Assembly (NCBI GenBank): GCA_030429565.1
Contig: JAUIFE010000001.1
Location: 1,178,001 to 1,242,000 of the forward strand
DNA: 64,000 nt
Origin: Holophagae bacterium
GTDB lineage: Bacteria > Acidobacteriota > Holophagae > Acanthopleuribacterales > Acanthopleuribacteraceae
Direction: 5' to 3'
Under the pieces are notes generated by a model. It saw only the letters and a list, made by a program, of their open reading frames with translations. It searched no databases and was not told where the DNA came from. Below are positions 18,083 through 26,299 of this stretch, one piece after another (within the stretch, counting starts at the first letter, position 1; the number at the start of each line of letters is the position of its first letter). The translations under genes and the position numbers were made by a program.

Positions 18083-18919
18083 TTAGCGTCGTCGCATGCC
18101 ACGCCGAAGCCAACTAAAACCAAAGCGCAGGCCGCTGTGGTCAAACTGGTTGCGCCCGGCGACCACGGTCTCAAAGCCGAGTCGCATGCTAAGACGACCA
18201 AAATCGCGCTCGACACCCAACCCCAAGGTCTGGTTACCGCGATCTAGCGGATAGGCGTTGACCGCATAATCATCGGCGGTGCGATCTTTGCTTTCCACGA
18301 CATGGTAATCGACGCGTAAAAAACCGAGCAGCGGAATGTTGAGCTTCAATGCGGTATCAAAAAAGTATTCGTCGTCGGGTCCCTCGTTGCGAAAACGATA
18401 ACCCAGATCCATTTCGAAGCCGCCGGTGGTGGGAAAGAAGTCCTGGTTGTAACTGGCGATAAAAACCCAGTTAAGCGCCTCGTAACCCAAGGCAAAGGGT
18501 TCTTCGTGATCGGCTTCAGCGGGATACCAAATCCCGGTTTCGGCCATAATCCGCGTGCCGTCACGGGTTTGCGAAAGGCGCTGGCGAACGGCGAGGTAAA
18601 TGCCGGTAAAACCGGAGCTACTGAGTGAGTCGGTGTCGCCTTGCAACTCTTGGTCACGCCACGTCGTTTCGGAAATGAGCGTCAAGCCGTCGGCCCAGCC
18701 GTAATTGAGGGCAAGCTTGGCACCACGCGCTTCAAAATCACGGTACGGCGACAGTGTACTAATCGGCGTGCTGATTTTGTCGCGATCAAAATATTCATCG
18801 GCATCAAACAACACGAAATCCATCTTGAACTGCAAACCTCGCGCGGGCAAGGTCGGCTCAAGAGCCCAAAGGGGCTGGCACAAAAACGTTACGCAAAGCA
18901 TCCATTTCATGACATTCAT
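18083..18919 (-). CDS. Outer-membrane beta-barrel-like protein
   Basis: 278 residues with a signal peptide ending at about residue 20 (CQPLWA). The rest shows repeated amphipathic strands alternating with Asp/Glu-rich turns (MDFVLFDADEYFD, GYRFRNEG, LRFGFSWL), as expected for a barrel of about 12 strands. I do not recognise the family; transporter-like barrels of the phenol MetA type look similar. It lies between a receiver protein (95 bases upstream) and the CheZ-like gene (120 bases downstream), all in one direction. Function unknown. Confidence 0.75.
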   Translation of the reverse strand: MNVMKWMLCVTFLCQPLWALEPTLPARGLQFKMDFVLFDADEYFDRDKISTPISTLSPYRDFEARGAKLALNYGWADGLTLISETTWRDQELQGDTDSLSSSGFTGIYLAVRQRLSQTRDGTRIMAETGIWYPAEADHEEPFALGYEALNWVFIASYNQDFFPTTGGFEMDLGYRFRNEGPDDEYFFDTALKLNIPLLGFLRVDYHVVESKDRTADDYAVNAYPLDRGNQTLGLGVERDFGRLSMRLGFETVVAGRNQFDHSGLRFGFSWLRRGMRRR

Positions 18920-19014
18920 AACAGCTCACACCTTATCGATCAAACCCAGGACCGTCACTCAATCAGACGGTCACACAACAAACCCCGATCGAGTAAGCGC
19001 ACCGAAGCGGTCAC

Positions 19015-21330
19015 CTACTCGTCATCGACGCTTTGTTCTAACTGGTAAATCCGTTTTTTAATCATGGCTTCGGCCAATTCGGGGACAACCTGCCAAACGA
19101 TTTCACGAATGCTTTGCGGCACGGCCGTATTCAGCAGACGTTCAGCCACCTTGTCGGCCAGTATATCGAGTTGCTTATCGTCGAGCTGACCGGAAAAAGC
19201 GGCGGCAGGCGCGGCCTCGGCGGGCGCGGGCGGGGTCACCGAAACCGGCGCAGGTGCTGCGGCGGGCTCAGGTTCAGGATTGGCTTCAGGGACGGGCGCG
19301 GCGGAAATCGGCTCATCACCGAGATCCAGCAGGTCGTCATTTTCCTCTAAGGCTGCCTCAAGCGGGGCATTCAGTGCGTCATCCGCATCATCGGCTTCAC
19401 CAACGGCGAGATCTTCGACATCGCCACCCACCAGAGGGGGTTCAATTTCCTCGACACTTAACAGGCCGCCGTCGTCAGGCACTTCGAGCTCGTCCGGTTC
19501 GAGCGACGCCTCGTCGGCCCCTAAATCAAGCGGTGCTTCGACAAAGGGATCGGGAGACACATCTTCAACGTCAAGCGACTCGTCGGCCTGATCCAACGAC
19601 GAAGCTAAGGCGTCACCGGGATCGAGCTCGTCTAACTCTTCAAGTTCATCGAGATCGTCCATGGCGTCGATTTCGTCCAAGGTATCGGCCGGCTCGACCT
19701 CCGCCTCAGAAGGCTCGGGGACGACATCGTAAGCCTCGGGCACAGCGTCGAGCGACGCGGCCAAAGGATCACTCTCTTCATCGTCGGCAAAAGCTTCATC
19801 GTCCGCAAAGGCCGCTTCGTCGGCCGCGTCTCCACGCCTGCCGATCGGTGCCGTGTCGTATTCCTCGCCGGCGCCGTCTAGGGCCTGGGTCTCTTCCATT
19901 TGCGGATCGGTAACCGGTGTCTCATCCACCAAGTCGGCCTCGTCGAGTTCAATCGCCTCGTCATCAGGATCGCCAAATCCGGCATGCGGATCGGGCTCCA
20001 CATCGCGAAGTTCGGTTTCTTCCAAATCGTCGAGTCCGGCTTCTTCAAGATCGGCCGTCGTCAACTCCATGGTGTCGTCTTCGCTAAAGTCACGTGACGG
20101 CAGATATTCGCGCTCCGATTCGGGCGGAGGCGTGTAAGCGGCCTCGACGCCAGGTTGCTCCAGCGGTAAAAAGCGATCTTCCTCGGGTGGCACCTCGGCG
20201 AGCTCGGCTTCGGCATCGGCCGATTGCAGCTCGTCCTCCAGCACATCCGCTTCATCCAACTCTTCAATGTCGTCGGCACCGTCAAAATCGTCGTGCGCGA
20301 TCATTTCATCTTCGAGCTCTTCAATCTCTTCCAGCTCGTCTAATTCTTCAATGGAATCTTCCGGTTGCGGCGCGGCTTCTTCATCAACCGGCAGCGGCTC
20401 TGTCGCCGGCATCTCGCGCGGCAGGAAGTCATCGTCGTCAAAATTGTCGGCGGCGGCCGGTGCGGCCTCATCGGCCTCGTCTTCCAAATGGAAATCATCG
20501 CTGCCCAGTTCTTCCAGCTCATCCTCGGCCACATCGGCGTCACTGTCCAGTTCTTCCAGCTCATCCTCGGCCACATCGACGTCGCCGTCACCCGCTTCAA
20601 CATCGTCGCCGCTCAAAACCGCTTCGTTTTCGATACCCGAGAAAGACGAGACATCACCAAAAGCAGTGTCCGTCGGCGCTGCGCCGGGCGAGAGATCCAT
20701 GGTGTCGTCTTCACTGCCGGCCGCCTCCTCGCGCGTCACACTGCTGCGCAAGGCTTCCGCTTCGGCACGCAAGGTCTCGGGATTGATCCGCAAGGTGGAA
20801 TCAACTTCACCCAGACCACCCAGGTCCTCATGGGGTTCGTCAACCGGTTCGGTTTCACCAATGTCGAGATCGGCAAAGGAAACTTCGGCACGATCAACCG
20901 CACCCAATTCATCGCCGTCGGCCGGCGATAACATACCGGCATTCTCATCAACAGGCGGCGCGTCGTCTTTGACGTATTTTTGGATCAGACCGATTAATTG
21001 TTCCTGGGAAAACGGTTTGATCACGCGACCGTCGATTTTCACTTCTTCCGCAAGCGCTTCGTCGAAAGGCTGAAAACGGCCGGTAATCAGCAAAACCGGC
21101 AGATGGGCGTAGCGCGGGTCGCTTTTAATGCGCCGACAAACTTCATAACCGGTGAGAAACGGCATCAGCGCATCGGCCAGCACCAAGTCGGGTTCCACCA
21201 CGCCGAGCTGATTCACAGCGGCTTGCCCGTCTGACACACAGGTCAGTTGGTAATCGGTATCATCCAATGCCATCTCCGCCAATCGGTGAATGGTGGCGCT
21301 GTCATCAGCGAGAAGAATTCGTTTCCCCAT
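19015..21330 (-). CDS. Response-regulator receiver with very long acidic linker and conserved C-terminal helix
   Basis: 771 residues. Residues 1-120 are a complete receiver: Asp9/Asp10, phospho-acceptor Asp53 (LVLADALMPF), Thr83 and Lys105-Pro. From about 120 to 690 the chain is extremely rich in Asp, Glu, Ala and Leu, with repeats such as EDELEEL and DELDEL, and must be disordered or elongated. The last 55 residues fold again: LDDKQLDILADKVAERLL then IREIVWQVVPELAEAMIK. A helix of this VVPELAE..IK type ends several receiver proteins of myxobacteria and other delta-proteobacteria, where comparable receiver-linker proteins act in motility or polarity; the parallel is inference. The ATG has AGGAG 8 bases upstream. 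Heads the three-gene set with a barrel protein and a CheZ-like protein. Confidence 0.88.
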   Translation of the reverse strand: MGKRILLADDSATIHRLAEMALDDTDYQLTCVSDGQAAVNQLGVVEPDLVLADALMPFLTGYEVCRRIKSDPRYAHLPVLLITGRFQPFDEALAEEVKIDGRVIKPFSQEQLIGLIQKYVKDDAPPVDENAGMLSPADGDELGAVDRAEVSFADLDIGETEPVDEPHEDLGGLGEVDSTLRINPETLRAEAEALRSSVTREEAAGSEDDTMDLSPGAAPTDTAFGDVSSFSGIENEAVLSGDDVEAGDGDVDVAEDELEELDSDADVAEDELEELGSDDFHLEDEADEAAPAAADNFDDDDFLPREMPATEPLPVDEEAAPQPEDSIEELDELEEIEELEDEMIAHDDFDGADDIEELDEADVLEDELQSADAEAELAEVPPEEDRFLPLEQPGVEAAYTPPPESEREYLPSRDFSEDDTMELTTADLEEAGLDDLEETELRDVEPDPHAGFGDPDDEAIELDEADLVDETPVTDPQMEETQALDGAGEEYDTAPIGRRGDAADEAAFADDEAFADDEESDPLAASLDAVPEAYDVVPEPSEAEVEPADTLDEIDAMDDLDELEELDELDPGDALASSLDQADESLDVEDVSPDPFVEAPLDLGADEASLEPDELEVPDDGGLLSVEEIEPPLVGGDVEDLAVGEADDADDALNAPLEAALEENDDLLDLGDEPISAAPVPEANPEPEPAAAPAPVSVTPPAPAEAAPAAAFSGQLDDKQLDILADKVAERLLNTAVPQSIREIVWQVVPELAEAMIKKRIYQLEQSVDDE
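20507..20578 (-). repeat. 42-bp imperfect tandem repeat in the acidic linker
   Basis: A 30-base stretch starting AGTTCTTCCAGCTCATCC occurs identically at 20507-20536 and 20549-20578, a 42-base period. It encodes the repeated segment DVAEDELEEL(D/G)SD and points to growth of the linker by slippage or duplication. Confidence 0.9.
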
Positions 21331-22470
21331 GTGCCGGACTCCTGATCTATGCTTTCTGTGCCATCGACAATGTGCGGTTTGTTAGTAACATGATGTTGTT
21401 AGCCATCTTAATCGTAAGCAAATCCTTTGATCAAGTTAAAAGGCTGTAACGAAAGGGGATTATTGCCAATCCGGCGTTTTCGCGGGCTATGTTGAACCGG
21501 AAACACGCCAATATACCACGAAACCGAGGCGACTCATTCCCACAGGTGCTGAAACCAACGGTACCAATGGCTTGAGCTGATTTACATCACATGTTTTGGA
21601 TTTTTTTTGATCAACCTGACGGCAAGGTGATTGACGGGCCGGCGACGTGGGGTTCACCACACCTACCGCCGACCGCGTTTCCCTCGTGACGCAAGTTCAA
21701 GAGACCTATCGGCAAAGTAACAAAACCCTTAAACGCAGCCTTAACCCGAATTGGCACAATGCTTGGCGGCCCCCACACGCCGTTGGCCGATCCCCCCCTC
21801 TCCTCACCAAGGCTGAGGCGGCCTTTCCGGGACAGCACCCCCTCCCTCAACCCGTGACTCACCAACACCTTGCACGATACCTCAAGCGCATTCACGCACA
21901 TCGGGTCGCGCCCTACCCAAAAGAACAACCGGACCCGCAACCCGCGGCGCACCGACCACACCTCGTCGTCTCTTAATAAGGATGGCCGACCGACCCGACC
22001 GCCTCGACCAGCGCCGACATGCACCTCGACGCGGCGCCACAAGCGGCTCTCACACCATGCCGCCATTCGAATTCCGCGCGATATTGCGATTTTGAGAAAT
22101 TTGTCAGAGCGAATCTCAAATGCTTAGTGGTAAGATCATGGGGATTCAACGCTCGGTTCAGCTCCTTGAGCAGCGCTTACGTGGGTCACCCCGCGTACCA
22201 TCATTGCAGCACTTTGGATTCGGACACCAGCGGCACCCGCCGCTCGCACCGAAGACGCAATGGCCTTTTCAGCTTCCGTCGACCGCGCGCTTGATGCGCT
22301 GTCGCACAACAGCGATCCGGCCGACGGCTTTGCAACACCCAGCGCAACTCATACCGGCAGGAACCGGGTGTCGGCCGACACAAACCGAAGCGACGTTCCC
22401 TGGCACCGCCGGGAACCGAGACAGGTTCGCGCCGCACAAAGCATTACAGCAATACACAAGAGGGACACGC
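21331..22470. other. 1.1 kb intergenic region
   Basis: 1140 bases between divergent genes. Several open frames exist on both strands, including a 151-codon one at 21611-22066 on minus and an upstream extension of the TPR frame from 22120, but they lack ribosome sites, start signals and any family resemblance, and have Arg/Pro-rich composition typical of chance frames in GC-rich DNA. Contains the divergent promoters; none was pinned down. Nothing else seen. Confidence 0.5.
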
Positions 22471-24024
22471 ATGAGCTTGGATTTACGGCATTTTGACGAC
22501 GATCTCCAACAGCTTCTCCTGGAGCTCAAGGAGAATCCAGAGAACGTTGAGTTGTTATCCCAGGTATGTTATGCGTTTAACATTCGCTCTTACCACCAGC
22601 TCTGTATCACCTATGCTCGCCGCGGCTTGGCCAAAGACCCCAACCACGGCAACCTCTATTACGAGCTCATCATCGCCAGCAGCCTCGATACCGCCCACAT
22701 CCTCGAGGAAATCCTCAAAGAGCTGGAACGCATTCTCGATGAACGCCCCGGCGACTACGGCGCCCAACGCAACCTCGCCCTCGTCAACTATTTCCTCGAA
22801 AACGACGAGGACGGCGAAAAGATTCTGCTCAGCCTCGTCAACAACCATGAAGAGGAACAAATCGACCGCCAAACCTACGAGGTCTTGGCCCAAATCGAAC
22901 ACGCCCAAGGCAACTTCGAAGGCTGTCTCGATTATTGCGATAAAGCCATTGCCAAACCTGGCCAAACCGGCCGCGCGATTCGTCTTAAAGGTATGTGCTA
23001 CCAAGAGATGGGCAACCAAGACGAGGCCATGAATTGCTACAACCAGGCCCTCGAACAAGAACCCTATTTTGTCTGGGCCTGCCACTCCTATGCTTCGCTC
23101 CATTTCGAACGCGGCGATTTCAAACAAGCCCTGCGTTACTTCGGCAAAGCCACCTTCGTGAACCCCAATGATCCCGGCAACCTGTTCCTCATGGCCGAAG
23201 CCTACATGGACATGGAAGCCTACGAATTAGCCATGGCCGAACTCACCAAATTGCTGATGTGCAAACCCATCAAACGCATTCAGGCCGAGGTCTACAACGC
23301 TCTCGGCTACCTGTGGATCAAAAAGGGCGACCATGACCAGGCGCGCCAACACTTAACCACCGCCATCGAACTTGAACCCGAGCTGGCCGTCGCCTACTTC
23401 AACATGGGTCTACTCGCCCAAAAAGAACACAATTTCCCTCTGGCCGATCGCCATTTTAAAAACGCCATCGCCATTGACGATCACAACCTCGATGCTTGGA
23501 TTGAACTCGGCTTCCTCAACATCCAACAGAAAAAGCTCGAGCAAGCTGAAGAATGCTTCAACACCGCGCTTGAGCTCGATGAAGACGAAGCCCAAGCCCA
23601 TCTCGGCCTCTCCAAATTGGCGCAACGCGAGAAGGACGTCGACGAACAACTGAGTCACGCCCAAAAAGCCTTCGAACTGGACCCCGATCACCCCGAGATT
23701 TGCAACAACCTCGGCATCGCCTTTGAGTGCAACATGGATTACGAGCAAGCTGAAGACGCCTACACGCGCGCCCTCGAACTCGACCCATTCCACTCCCCCG
23801 CCGCCAACAACCTCGGCTACCTCTACGAAAAGAAGATGAAGCTACTGCCCTCCGAGGAAGAAAATTACCGCGCCAAAGCGATTCGCGCCTGGAGCAAACG
23901 CCTACAGATCTGCGTGATCAAGAAGAAGTCCATTAAAGGCGCCACCACCCACCTGCTCAAGCTGGGATTGACCCAACAGGAAATCGAAAGCATTGCTGAG
24001 GCCCCCTACCATCCCGAAGCATGA
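22471..24024 (+). CDS. Tetratricopeptide-repeat protein
   Basis: 517 residues made almost wholly of TPR helices. Clear units include GNQDEAMNCYNQALEQEP, GDFKQALRYFGKATFVNP, GDHDQARQHLTTAIELEP, KKLEQAEECFNTALELD and MDYEQAEDAYTRALELDP. No signal peptide or membrane segment, so cytosolic. The ATG at 22471 has AGAGGGA 6 bases upstream and is chosen over the open extension to 22120. A 32-base overlap with the next gene indicates translational coupling. TPR proteins serve as scaffolds; no partner can be named from sequence alone. The C-terminal 70 residues (RAKAIRAWSKRLQICVIKKKS) are basic and not TPR. Confidence 0.85.
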   Translation: MSLDLRHFDDDLQQLLLELKENPENVELLSQVCYAFNIRSYHQLCITYARRGLAKDPNHGNLYYELIIASSLDTAHILEEILKELERILDERPGDYGAQRNLALVNYFLENDEDGEKILLSLVNNHEEEQIDRQTYEVLAQIEHAQGNFEGCLDYCDKAIAKPGQTGRAIRLKGMCYQEMGNQDEAMNCYNQALEQEPYFVWACHSYASLHFERGDFKQALRYFGKATFVNPNDPGNLFLMAEAYMDMEAYELAMAELTKLLMCKPIKRIQAEVYNALGYLWIKKGDHDQARQHLTTAIELEPELAVAYFNMGLLAQKEHNFPLADRHFKNAIAIDDHNLDAWIELGFLNIQQKKLEQAEECFNTALELDEDEAQAHLGLSKLAQREKDVDEQLSHAQKAFELDPDHPEICNNLGIAFECNMDYEQAEDAYTRALELDPFHSPAANNLGYLYEKKMKLLPSEEENYRAKAIRAWSKRLQICVIKKKSIKGATTHLLKLGLTQQEIESIAEAPYHPEA

Positions 24025-24493
24025 TGAACCCGTCACCTGCCCGCTGTGTGCGGGCACCATGACGGTCACCCAAGACACCCAAAGCCGGCATTTCCTACGC
24101 CGCCGCTGTGCGGACTGTGATGCAGAACTGCGTCAATACTTCGAGAAGCCCGGCAAAACAGCGGGCGACAGCCATGCTCACGCCGATTGCCCCGAATGCG
24201 CCTTTGGCGACCTACATTGCACCACCTGTGGCGACAGCTTGTGCGGCGAGCATTTGCGCTATTTATCCAAGTACGCCGCCTACCTGGACGCCGAAATGCT
24301 GGCCGACCTGCAAGCACGCTACGGTGCACAACCCTTTTGCCCCCTTTGCTTTCAGAACATTTTGCGCACACCGCCGCCGACAAGAGCGACACGCGGCCCC
24401 CAAAAATTGTTTAATATCCCCCTGGTGCTCGGGTTATGCAGCCTGTTTTTAATCATCGCAATCGGCTTGCGTAGCTGCCCAACACCGCTTTAA
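23993..24493 (+). CDS. Zinc-ribbon protein with C-terminal membrane anchor
   Basis: 166 residues starting at a TTG inside the end of the TPR gene; this start keeps the first CPLC pair at residues 16-19. Cysteine pairs CPLC, CADC, CPEC, CTTC and CPLC make up at least two zinc-ribbon or B-box-like units, with a GDSLCGEHL segment between. A hydrophobic C-terminal helix (about 140-160, IPLVLGLCSLFLIIAIGL) would tail-anchor it with the zinc domains in the cytosol. No known family. Coupled to the TPR gene before it and followed 19 bases later by the patatin gene, so the three probably form an operon. Confidence 0.72.
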   Translation: MLRPPTIPKHDEPVTCPLCAGTMTVTQDTQSRHFLRRRCADCDAELRQYFEKPGKTAGDSHAHADCPECAFGDLHCTTCGDSLCGEHLRYLSKYAAYLDAEMLADLQARYGAQPFCPLCFQNILRTPPPTRATRGPQKLFNIPLVLGLCSLFLIIAIGLRSCPTPL

Positions 24494-24512
24494 GGCAAAC
24501 AGGAGGCCTGTT

Positions 24513-25556
24513 TTGACGGCACCCAATCTCAGCCGCAACGAAGGGATTCACCTCGCCCTCGGCGGCGGCGCAGCGCGCGGCTTCGCCCACCTCGGCGTCA
24601 TAAAAGCCCTGCAGGAACACGAAATCCCCATTGCGGGCATTTGCGGCACCAGCATGGGCGCCGTAGTCGGCGCCTGCTTTTCGCTCAATTTAGACGCTAA
24701 CCAGGTGGCCCTCGATTTCGCCACCCACCTCAAAAGCGACAAATTCAATAACGCGCGTTTTAAGGTCATTCAGGCAGCCCAGGGCCGCAATGAACAGCGA
24801 ACCTCATTTGCCGCACGCATGCGCCACGGCCTCCTGCTAGGCCGCTCACTCACGACCGGTTCAATCCTACCCTTCGACGAGTTTCGCTCGGAGATCAGCG
24901 CCGTCATTCCCGACCGCACCTTTAAGCAAACCCAAATCCCCTTTTTCGCCTTGGCTTGCGACCTGCTACAAGCGCGCGAAATCGTCTTTCACGAAGGCTA
25001 CCTGCGCTCGGCAATCATGGCCTCGGCCGCCATTCCCGGCGTGTTTCCCGGCGTGCTGGCAAGCAGTCACATCTATATAGACGGCGGCTGGATCAATAAA
25101 ATCCCCGTGCGCCCGCTGCTTCAAATGGGTGCGCGCCATGTGCTCGCAGTCGATGTTTCCGACACCTACACCACCGATTTCAATCCTAAACGCGGCTATT
25201 CCATGATCAACCAAGCCAACAAAGTCGCCCAGGTGCGCTTGCTGGAACTGCAAACCGAACCGGCATCGGTCACCTGGCGACCACCGGTGACCGAAATCCA
25301 CTGGTCGGCCTTCACCCAAATCGAGCGCGCGGTTGAAATAGGCTACGAATACGCCATCGCCCATATCGACCAAGTCAAACGCCTGCTGGAACCGCCACCA
25401 CCTCCAACCTGGTGGCAAAAAATGAAACAACGCTTTCAAAAGGAAGAACCCGAAGTACTGCCGGCACCGACACCCTGCGGTTTTGAACTGCGCGGGATAT
25501 GGGATATTCGCGAGGCCGACGACGACTATATCGACACCCACCTCAACGAATTATAG
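24513..25556 (+). CDS. Patatin-like phospholipase (RssA/YchK type)
   Basis: 347 residues. The oxyanion-hole GGGAARG is at 17-23, the nucleophile Ser47 is in GTSMG, and the dyad Asp190 is in YIDGGWINKIPV. The domain spans about 10-230, after which a linker and a non-conserved tail follow. The start is a TTG with AGGAGG 6 bases upstream. Bacterial members hydrolyse acyl esters of phospholipids; no signal peptide is evident, so it is probably cytosolic or membrane-peripheral. Last gene of the TPR/zinc-ribbon/patatin set. Confidence 0.9.
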   Translation: MTAPNLSRNEGIHLALGGGAARGFAHLGVIKALQEHEIPIAGICGTSMGAVVGACFSLNLDANQVALDFATHLKSDKFNNARFKVIQAAQGRNEQRTSFAARMRHGLLLGRSLTTGSILPFDEFRSEISAVIPDRTFKQTQIPFFALACDLLQAREIVFHEGYLRSAIMASAAIPGVFPGVLASSHIYIDGGWINKIPVRPLLQMGARHVLAVDVSDTYTTDFNPKRGYSMINQANKVAQVRLLELQTEPASVTWRPPVTEIHWSAFTQIERAVEIGYEYAIAHIDQVKRLLEPPPPPTWWQKMKQRFQKEEPEVLPAPTPCGFELRGIWDIREADDDYIDTHLNEL

Positions 25557-25613
25557 CCGGCAAAAAAACCACAAAAGGACGATCTGACGCAGTCATTTTC
25601 AAAACCTTTAGCC

Positions 25614-25640
25614 GCGAAGCATTGCCTCCCAATGCTTCGC
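25614..25640. terminator. Strong hairpin after the patatin gene
   Basis: Perfect 11-bp stem GCGAAGCATTG / CAATGCTTCGC with a 5-base loop, 57 bases after the patatin stop. No T-run follows, so it may slow transcription or protect the mRNA end rather than be a classical terminator. Confidence 0.45.
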
Positions 25641-25681
25641 ACAACAGCCGGCAAAAAGCGTAATTTTTCTAAAAAAAGTGG

Positions 25682-25710
25682 TTGACGCCCTTCCGGGGTT
25701 CCATTATTAT
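25682..25710 (+). promoter_or_regulatory. Sigma-70-type promoter of the tRNA cluster
   Basis: TTGACG at 25682 and TATTAT at 25705, separated by the ideal 17 bases. The tRNA-Lys gene starts 37 bases past the -10, leaving a short leader. This is the best promoter match in the window. Confidence 0.8.
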
Positions 25711-25747
25711 TACGTCTCGTTGCTCGGGGAGAGCGTCAGAATGGAAT

Positions 25748-25823
25748 GACCCGTTAGCTCAGTTGGTAGAGCATCTGCCTTTTAAGCAGGGTGTCGATGG
25801 TTCGAGCCCATCACGGGTCACCA
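25748..25823 (+). tRNA. tRNA-Lys (anticodon UUU), copy 1
   Basis: 76 bases with full cloverleaf: acceptor GACCCGT pairs with ACGGGTC, D arm GCTCAGTTGGTAGAGC, anticodon loop CTTTTAA, T arm with GGTTCGAGCCC. The 3' CCA is encoded. Differs from copy 2 at one T-arm base (C for T). Confidence 0.97.
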
Positions 25824-25829
25824 CTTTGC

Positions 25830-25905
25830 GCCCCCATCGTCTAGAGGCCTAGGACACCGCCCTTTCACGGCGGCGACAGGGGTTCGAATCCCCTTGGGGG
25901 TACCA
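25830..25905 (+). tRNA. tRNA-Glu (anticodon UUC), copy 1
   Basis: 76 bases. Acceptor GCCCCCA pairs with TGGGGGT (G-U at the end), anticodon stem CCGCC/GGCGG with loop CTTTCAC giving UUC. CCA is encoded. Only 6 bases separate it from the tRNA-Lys before it. Confidence 0.97.
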
Positions 25906-25931
25906 CCGAGCGAACACAACATAGAGCCTAA

Positions 25932-26004
25932 GCCCCCATCGTCTAGAGGCCTAGGACACCGCCCTTTCACGGCGGCGACAGGGGTTCGAATCCCCTTGGG
26001 GGTA
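25932..26004 (+). tRNA. tRNA-Glu (anticodon UUC), copy 2, no encoded CCA
   Basis: 73 bases identical to copy 1 through the discriminator A. The genome continues CTTAG instead of CCA, so CCA must be added by the nucleotidyltransferase; such an enzyme is encoded at 47353. Confidence 0.96.
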
Positions 26005-26007
26005 CTT

Positions 26008-26033
26008 AGAAAAGCCGCATATGCGGCTTTTCT
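26008..26033 (+). terminator. Terminator between tRNA-Glu and tRNA-Lys copy 2
   Basis: Perfect palindrome AGAAAAGCCGCAT / ATGCGGCTTTTCT followed by CTTTT. Sits right after the second tRNA-Glu. The second tRNA-Lys lies beyond it and so needs read-through or its own promoter. Confidence 0.75.
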
Positions 26034-26076
26034 CTTTTATGGCCGCATTTTTCTCGCGGTCGTCCAACACCGATGG

Positions 26077-26152
26077 GACCCGTTAGCTCAGTTGGTAGAG
26101 CATCTGCCTTTTAAGCAGGGTGTCGATGGTTCGAGTCCATCACGGGTCACCA
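26077..26152 (+). tRNA. tRNA-Lys (anticodon UUU), copy 2
   Basis: 76 bases with encoded CCA. Same as copy 1 except one T-arm base (GAGT against GAGC), where this copy restores the usual U. No separate strong promoter seen upstream. Confidence 0.97.
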
Positions 26153-26183
26153 CTTCCACTTGCGTTCCTTTGAGAACCGCCCT

Positions 26184-26205
26184 AAAAGCCGCTTTAGCGG
26201 CTTTT
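26184..26205 (+). terminator. Terminator after tRNA-Lys copy 2
   Basis: AAAAGCCGC / GCGGCTTTT stem with loop TTTA, then CTCGTTT. Ends the tRNA cluster. Confidence 0.78.
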
Positions 26206-26239
26206 CTCGTTTCAGGACGACACAGCCGCCCCAAATAAG

Positions 26240-26275
26240 AAAAGCCGCTCTTCCACAGAGGAAGAACGGCTTTTT
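26240..26275 (-). terminator. Terminator of ileS
   Basis: Read on minus: AAAAGCCGTTCTTCC, a 5-base loop, then GGAAGAGCGGCTTTT, with one mismatch, followed by a short T-run. It lies 25 bases past the ileS stop. The symmetry lets it work from both sides. Confidence 0.8.
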
Positions 26276-26299
26276 CAGCATGCTGCCACAGCAGCCAAA

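Noticed and set aside
20507..20578. CRISPR-like array in the receiver gene
   Set aside because: Only two copies, in frame with the protein, with no spacers of equal length and no cas gene.
20094..20786. 230-codon and other frames inside the receiver gene
   Set aside because: Antisense frames created by the acidic repeat codons; Ser-rich or Arg-rich translations are artefacts.
21611..22066. 151-codon open frame on minus in the long intergenic region
   Set aside because: Arg/Gly-rich, no ribosome site, no recognisable domain; several other frames overlap it.
25748..26152. Integration site or genomic island at the tRNA cluster
   Set aside because: No integrase gene and no repeated 3' tRNA fragment next to the cluster; neighbours are housekeeping.
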